DNA of 44,318 nucleotides from positions 1 to 44,318 of the forward strand of contig JAUXQH010000104.1 of NCBI GenBank assembly GCA_030685065.1. The letters are read 5' to 3'. The stretch is from Pseudomonadota bacterium. Lineage in GTDB: Bacteria > Myxococcota_A > UBA796 > SXON01. The notes beneath the pieces are model-generated. The model saw only the letters and a list, made by a program, of their open reading frames with translations. It was not told the DNA's origin and made no database searches. Below, one piece after another: positions 40,766-44,318 of this stretch. Made by a program: the position numbers and the translations under genes. Position 1 is the first letter of the stretch, and every line of letters begins with the position of its first letter.

Positions 40766-43114
40766 ATGGTCTACGTACGTGTGGCCGTGCCGCTCCCGAT
40801 GTTCGGGGCGTTCACCTACTCGTCACGCACCCCGCTGCCGATCGGCACGGAGGTGGTCGTGCCGTTCGGGCCACGGCGCATCAACGGCTGGGTTGTCGAG
40901 ACAATCCCCGAGGCGGACGTGAAAGGGGTCAAGCCGATCGAGCAGGCGCTCGATCGGCAGGCGTTCGACGCGGACCAGCTGGCCTTCTACCGCTGGATCG
41001 CGGATTATTACCTCGCCCCCCTCGGGGAGGTCATCGCGACCGCCACGCCGTCCGGCGTCGCCGTGCGCACGCGGCACACTTACCAGCCGACGCCCGACGG
41101 CATCGAGGCCATCGCCACGGGCACCCCCGAGGGCACGCCGGCGGCGGTGCTGCGTGAGGTGGTGGCCCGGCCCGGGTTGACGAAGAGCTCGCTCGAACGT
41201 CGCCTTCACGGCGAGGTGCAGGACGTGGCGAAGTCGCTGCGCGCCGCGATGGACGCGGGCTGGGTGGTCGCGGTCGACGTGGTGGTGGAGGGCGCCCAGG
41301 ACAACGAGGACTGGATCACGCTCCTGGGCGATCCGGCCACGATCCCGCCGAAGGCGACGAAGTCCGTGGCCGTGGCCGTGGCCCTGGCGGCGGGCCCGCG
41401 CCCCCTCTCCGAGCTGGACTCGCCCACCGTGCTCCGCATGGAGAAGACCCGGATGGTGCGGCGCGACGTGCGCCCGAAGCGGGACCCGTTCGTGCCGGAT
41501 GTCCCCCCGTGCGCGCCGCCGGTGCTCAACGCCGAGCAGTCCGCGGTCGTGGCCGCCGTCGTGGGCAAGGGCACATGGCTCCTCCACGGCGTCACCGGGG
41601 CGGGAAAAACCGAGGTGTACCTGGCGCTCGCCTCCCGCGCGATCGAGGCGGGCAAGCAGGTGCTCGTCCTCGTCCCCGAAATCGCGCTGACACCGCAGCT
41701 CATGGCGCGCTTCGCCGAGCGTTTCCCCGGCCGGGTCGCGGGCCTCCATTCCGCGCTCACGGGCGCCGAGCGCCTTCGCGCGTGGCGACGCATCGACTCG
41801 GGGGAAGCCGCGATCGCCATCGGCGCCCGCAGCGCCATCTTCGCGCCGATCCCGCGGCTCGGGCTGGTCGTGGTCGACGAGGAGAACGACGACTCCTACA
41901 AGCAGGAAGAGGGGGTGCGCTACAACGCGCGCGACCTCGCGATCGTCCGCGGGCGCTCGGCGGGGTGTCCGGTGGTGCTCGGGTCGGCCACGCCCTCGCT
42001 CGAGACCTGGGAGAACGCCCGCACCGGCCGCTACACCCTCGTCACGATCAAGCACCGCGCCACGCCGCGCCCCGTGCCGACGCTCCAGGTCATCGACATG
42101 CGCGAGGAGGCGAAGGTGGACGGCGTGGTGCCGCTCCTCTCCGCCGCGGTGCACGAAGCGCTCACGACGGCGCTCGAGGCGGGCGGGAAGGGGATCCTCC
42201 TCTACAACCGCAGGGGCTACGCCAGCTTCGTCGAGTGCCCCGGCTGCGGGCAGGCCTATGACTGCCCGAGCTGCGGCATCGCCATGGTGTACCACCAGGC
42301 GGTCCAGCGGCTCGACTGCCATTATTGTGGCTTCCACCGGGACTTCAAGCCCGACTGCCCGAAGTGCGGCACGCTGCTGGCCATCCTCGGGCGCGGCACG
42401 GAGCGCGTGGAGGAGGTCGTCGCGGCCGCATTTCCGGGCGTGCCCGTGGGCCGCATGGACGCGGACACCACCACCGGCCGCGGCGCCCACGCCCGCATCC
42501 TGGACGACTTCCGGGAGGGGCGCACGCGCCTGCTCGTCGGCACCCAGATCGTCGCGAAGGGCCACGACTTCCCGGACGTGCACGTCGCCGCGGTGCTCGG
42601 CGCGGACCACGTGCTCGGCATGCCCGACTTCCGCTCGGCCGAGCGCACGTTCTCCCTCGTCACCCAGCTCACCGGGCGCGCGGGCCGCGGGGACGTGCCC
42701 GGACGCGTGTTCCTGCAGACCCACCACCCCGATCACCCCGTGTTCGGCTGCATCGGCGACATGGAGGCCTTCGCGGGCCACGAGACGCGCATCCGGAAGT
42801 TCCTGGGCTACCCGCCGTGGACGCGGCTGGTCCTCGTGCGGATCGAGTCGACGGACCGCGCCCAGGGCCGGGACGCGGCGCAAGCGTTCGCCGCTCAGGC
42901 GCGGGAGCAGGCGCGCGGGTACGCCGGGGTCGACGTGATGGGGCCCGCCCCGGCGCCGATGGCGCGGCTCGTGGGGCGCTGGCGGTTCCAGGTGATCCTG
43001 CGCGGGCGGGACATCGGGCCCCTGCGGGCGTTCCTGACGGCGCACCACGCCGGCTGGAAGGCGGCGGCGGGAGTGCGGCGGATCATCGATGTGGATCCGC
43101 GATCGTTGGCGTGA
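40766..43114 (+). CDS. priA: Primosomal protein N' (replication restart helicase PriA)
   Basis: This 782-aa protein has the N-terminal 3'-DNA-binding domain (VYVRVAVPLPMFGAFTYS), Walker A GVTGAGKTE (K281), a Walker B/DExx motif reading DEEND at 371-375 where DEEH is usual, the insertion with four CxxC pairs that bind two zincs (CPGC, CPSC, CHYC, CPKC, about residues 490-535), and helicase motifs V-VI (VGTQIVAKGHDF, QLTGRAGRG). It reloads the replisome at stalled forks. The start ATG 40766 has a GGGGG leader. Confidence 0.95.
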   Translation: MVYVRVAVPLPMFGAFTYSSRTPLPIGTEVVVPFGPRRINGWVVETIPEADVKGVKPIEQALDRQAFDADQLAFYRWIADYYLAPLGEVIATATPSGVAVRTRHTYQPTPDGIEAIATGTPEGTPAAVLREVVARPGLTKSSLERRLHGEVQDVAKSLRAAMDAGWVVAVDVVVEGAQDNEDWITLLGDPATIPPKATKSVAVAVALAAGPRPLSELDSPTVLRMEKTRMVRRDVRPKRDPFVPDVPPCAPPVLNAEQSAVVAAVVGKGTWLLHGVTGAGKTEVYLALASRAIEAGKQVLVLVPEIALTPQLMARFAERFPGRVAGLHSALTGAERLRAWRRIDSGEAAIAIGARSAIFAPIPRLGLVVVDEENDDSYKQEEGVRYNARDLAIVRGRSAGCPVVLGSATPSLETWENARTGRYTLVTIKHRATPRPVPTLQVIDMREEAKVDGVVPLLSAAVHEALTTALEAGGKGILLYNRRGYASFVECPGCGQAYDCPSCGIAMVYHQAVQRLDCHYCGFHRDFKPDCPKCGTLLAILGRGTERVEEVVAAAFPGVPVGRMDADTTTGRGAHARILDDFREGRTRLLVGTQIVAKGHDFPDVHVAAVLGADHVLGMPDFRSAERTFSLVTQLTGRAGRGDVPGRVFLQTHHPDHPVFGCIGDMEAFAGHETRIRKFLGYPPWTRLVLVRIESTDRAQGRDAAQAFAAQAREQARGYAGVDVMGPAPAPMARLVGRWRFQVILRGRDIGPLRAFLTAHHAGWKAAAGVRRIIDVDPRSLA

Positions 43115-43143
43115 TCGGTGCCGATCCCGTCGGTGCGCGGATT

Positions 43144-43191
43144 GGGCGGATCGGGCGGAACGGGCGGATCGGGCGGATCGGGCGGATCGGG
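43144..43191 (+). repeat. 9-bp tandem repeat GGGCGGATC (5 units), possible G-quadruplex
   Basis: Five units run from 43144 to 43188, followed by GGG (one unit reads GGGCGGAAC). Six GGG tracts separated by six bases could form a G-quadruplex on the plus strand. The same motif occurs upstream of dksA (39478-39490), so the dksA-galU-priA operon has the element at both ends. Confidence 0.85.
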
Positions 43192-43198
43192 CCGGCCC

Positions 43199-43234
43199 GC
43201 CGCCCAGTCCGCCGCGGACGGCGGGCTGGGCGGC
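43199..43234 (+). terminator. Strong 16-bp hairpin downstream of priA
   Basis: GCCGCCCAGTCCGCCG (43199-43214) pairs over its full length with 43219-43234, with one T-G wobble and a CGGA loop. It lies 85 bases after the priA stop. No T-run follows, so it may end transcription with Rho or protect the mRNA 3' end. Confidence 0.55.
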
Positions 43235-43325
43235 GTCGGCCCCCTACAGGCTCGGGCCGGAGGCCCTCGGTCGCCCGCGCACCGCGGACGGAGCGCGGGC
43301 GGACCGGCGCGCCCGGGCGCGCGCC

Positions 43326-43395
43326 GCCTTCCGGGCGCCTTCCGGGTCGCCTTCGGGGAGGCCTTGGGGGGGCGCCTTTCGGGTTGCCTTCGGGG
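43326..43395 (+). repeat. Degenerate 10-mer repeat (GCCTT.GGGG), 6 copies
   Basis: Six copies start at 43326, 43337, 43349, 43361, 43374 and 43386 with 11-13 base spacing. The stretch between priA and the insertion-sequence remnant (43115-43593) contains no gene; it consists of this, the 9-bp repeats, the hairpin and the 63-bp repeats. Confidence 0.6.
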
Positions 43396-43463
43396 GGCAA
43401 TCGGAGAATCGTCGTGACGCGCGTGACGGCCATCGCGACTTTGGTATGTTTCTGCGCCTCTCA

Positions 43464-43590
43464 GCGACCGCACTCGCGTGGATGTCGAGGTCTCCCCCGA
43501 CTCCGGTCGTGTTTCCGCGCGTTTCGGCGACCGCACTCGCGTGGATGTCGAGGTTTCTCCGACCTCGGTCGTGTCTCCGCGTCTCGCATG
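43464..43590 (+). repeat. 63-bp direct repeat, 2 copies plus fragments
   Basis: Copies start at 43464 and 43527, each beginning GCGACCGCACTCGCGTGG and sharing a 28-bp identical core before diverging slightly; partial flanks extend on both sides. The array abuts the left inverted repeat of the insertion-sequence remnant at 43594. Confidence 0.85.
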
Positions 43591-43593
43591 TGG

Positions 43594-44318
43594 AGTCCAG
43601 AAACTCTGGCGGAAAGCGTCCGGGAGATCCGGATCGTCTTCGGGTTGTCGAACACCCACTCCTTCGGGCTCCCCCCGAAGGCCTCCGGGCACGCGATCAC
43701 GGACCGGACCACCGTCTCCGCCGTCTGGTTCGGGACCAGCACCACGTGCATGAACCGCGATGTATTTCAGGCGGCCCGCGAAGAAGATCAGCTTGTCCTT
43801 GGTCCCGTCGGCGTAGGTCACCTTCACCTCGCCGAAGTCGAACTGCGCGTACTCGCCGGGCATCCCCTCGAACCGGACCACCGGCTCCTTCGTCGGGATC
43901 GGCCTGAGCTTCTTCACCAACTACCCCGGAGTACCCCGACTCTCGGACGCGGCGGAGGACCTCGGTGGCCATCATGTCTGCGTCCTCGACGAGGAGGGCG
44001 CGGACGCGCTTGGTAAGCGCTTCGGCAGCCTTTGACGGCCGGCCGAGCCGCTTCGCGTCCGAGCGCTCCCCCGCGACGACCTCCTCCAGGGTCGGCGCGG
44101 TTTCGGCGCGGACACGTTCGACCGAGCGAATGCTGACGTCGGTGCGGGCGGCGATGCGGGCCTGGAGGACGCCCCCCTCGGCCATGTGGTGGATCTTCAA
44201 GCGGCTCATGATGTCGATCACCTGACGGGTCTCCGGGGCGTACCCGCCTGCTACCGGAGACCTCGAAGAGCTGCCGGCGGGTCAGAATCCGCCAGAGTTT
44301 CCGGACTGGGACCCGCCA
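43594..44318 (-). mobile_element. Remnant IS21-family element with 20-bp inverted repeats
   Basis: The 20 bases at 43594-43613 (AGTCCAGAAACTCTGGCGGA) are inverted at 44288-44307 with one mismatch. They flank a broken IstA-type transposase. Outside the right copy the sequence ends CCCGCCA at the window edge, fitting the TG...CA ends of IS21 elements; the inner repeated CTGGCGG motifs also fit. The helper ATPase gene istB is absent and the transposase lacks its last third, so this is a non-autonomous, internally deleted copy. Confidence 0.7.
43636..44221 (-). pseudogene. IstA-like transposase, frameshifted and 3' truncated
   Basis: Read from ATG 44221, the frame encodes a helix-turn-helix N-terminus (GVLQARIAARTDVSIRSVERV). 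At about 43920 it must shift to continue as VVRFEGMPGEYAQFDFGEVKV (first catalytic Asp in FDFGE). At about 43760 it shifts again to FMHVVLVPNQTAETVV ... WVFDNPKT (second catalytic Asp). Homology stops at about 43636, just before the left inverted repeat, so the last catalytic Glu and the C-terminal domain are missing. It cannot encode an active transposase. Confidence 0.75.

Noticed and set aside
40823..43048. 741-codon frame antisense to priA
   Set aside because: It lies wholly opposite a clear priA gene and has low-complexity His/Arg/Asp composition without motifs.

Overview
The window is very GC-rich and reads like a chromosomal segment of a myxobacterium-like organism (phylum Myxococcota or a close relative). 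The clues are: a protein resembling the MXAN_5187 C-terminal family; a bactofilin coupled to parAB; many short-signal lipoproteins, one with a long Asp-Thr repeat; a PorV-type barrel; IcmF; and a class II ribonucleotide reductase. This placement is inferred from gene content only. No tRNA, rRNA or CRISPR array was seen.

Layout. 1-1285: end of a radical SAM gene with a strong terminator. 1390-4000: repeat-rich stretch holding a decayed surface-protein gene, a 52-bp tandem array, an orphan ABC-type ATPase and a 14-bp array. 4005-8302: nrdJ (leftward) coupled by a GTGA overlap to a lipoprotein gene, with a control region at 8303-8651 that carries an NrdR-like box and DnaA-box-like repeats. 8652-10736: cyclic-nucleotide-binding protein, small membrane protein and an MXAN_5187-like protein, all leftward. 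10781-14553: rightward response regulator, DUF1207-like protein, Gfa-fold protein, a cytochrome c/copper monooxygenase-like lipoprotein and another lipoprotein. 14617-21594: leftward series icmF, a pseudokinase, an MBL hydrolase, a small acidic protein and bioD. 21715-24713: a second copper-monooxygenase-like lipoprotein, then leftward the Asp-Thr lipoprotein and a spermidine-synthase-like methyltransferase-fold protein.

24802-28237 is the chromosome segregation block: rsmG carrying a parS palindrome, then parA, parB, a bactofilin and a uridine kinase, the last four linked by 4-nt ATGA overlaps. This suggests the window lies fairly near the replication origin, though no convincing oriC or dnaA is present. 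28466-28690 is a 51-bp hairpin tandem array.

28766-39314 holds a lipoprotein, an unknown protein, rocD with an MBL-like protein lacking ligands, a metallophosphoesterase, a rhodanese coupled to a second B12-binding radical SAM enzyme, a POT peptide transporter, a UGM/protoporphyrinogen-oxidase-like flavoprotein and an outer-membrane barrel. 39529-43114 is a dksA-galU-priA operon. 43144-44318 is repeat-rich and ends in a decayed IS21-type element bounded by 20-bp inverted repeats.

Functional themes: cobalamin use (nrdJ, icmF, two B12-type radical SAM genes), chromosome replication and segregation (nrdJ, parABS, bactofilin, priA, dksA), and uncharacterised copper/heme lipoproteins. Most individual families are known. 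The most interesting parts are the control region of nrdJ, the parAB-bactofilin operon with its internal parS, the IcmF-linked pseudokinase, and two unrelated hairpin tandem arrays of nearly the same period.
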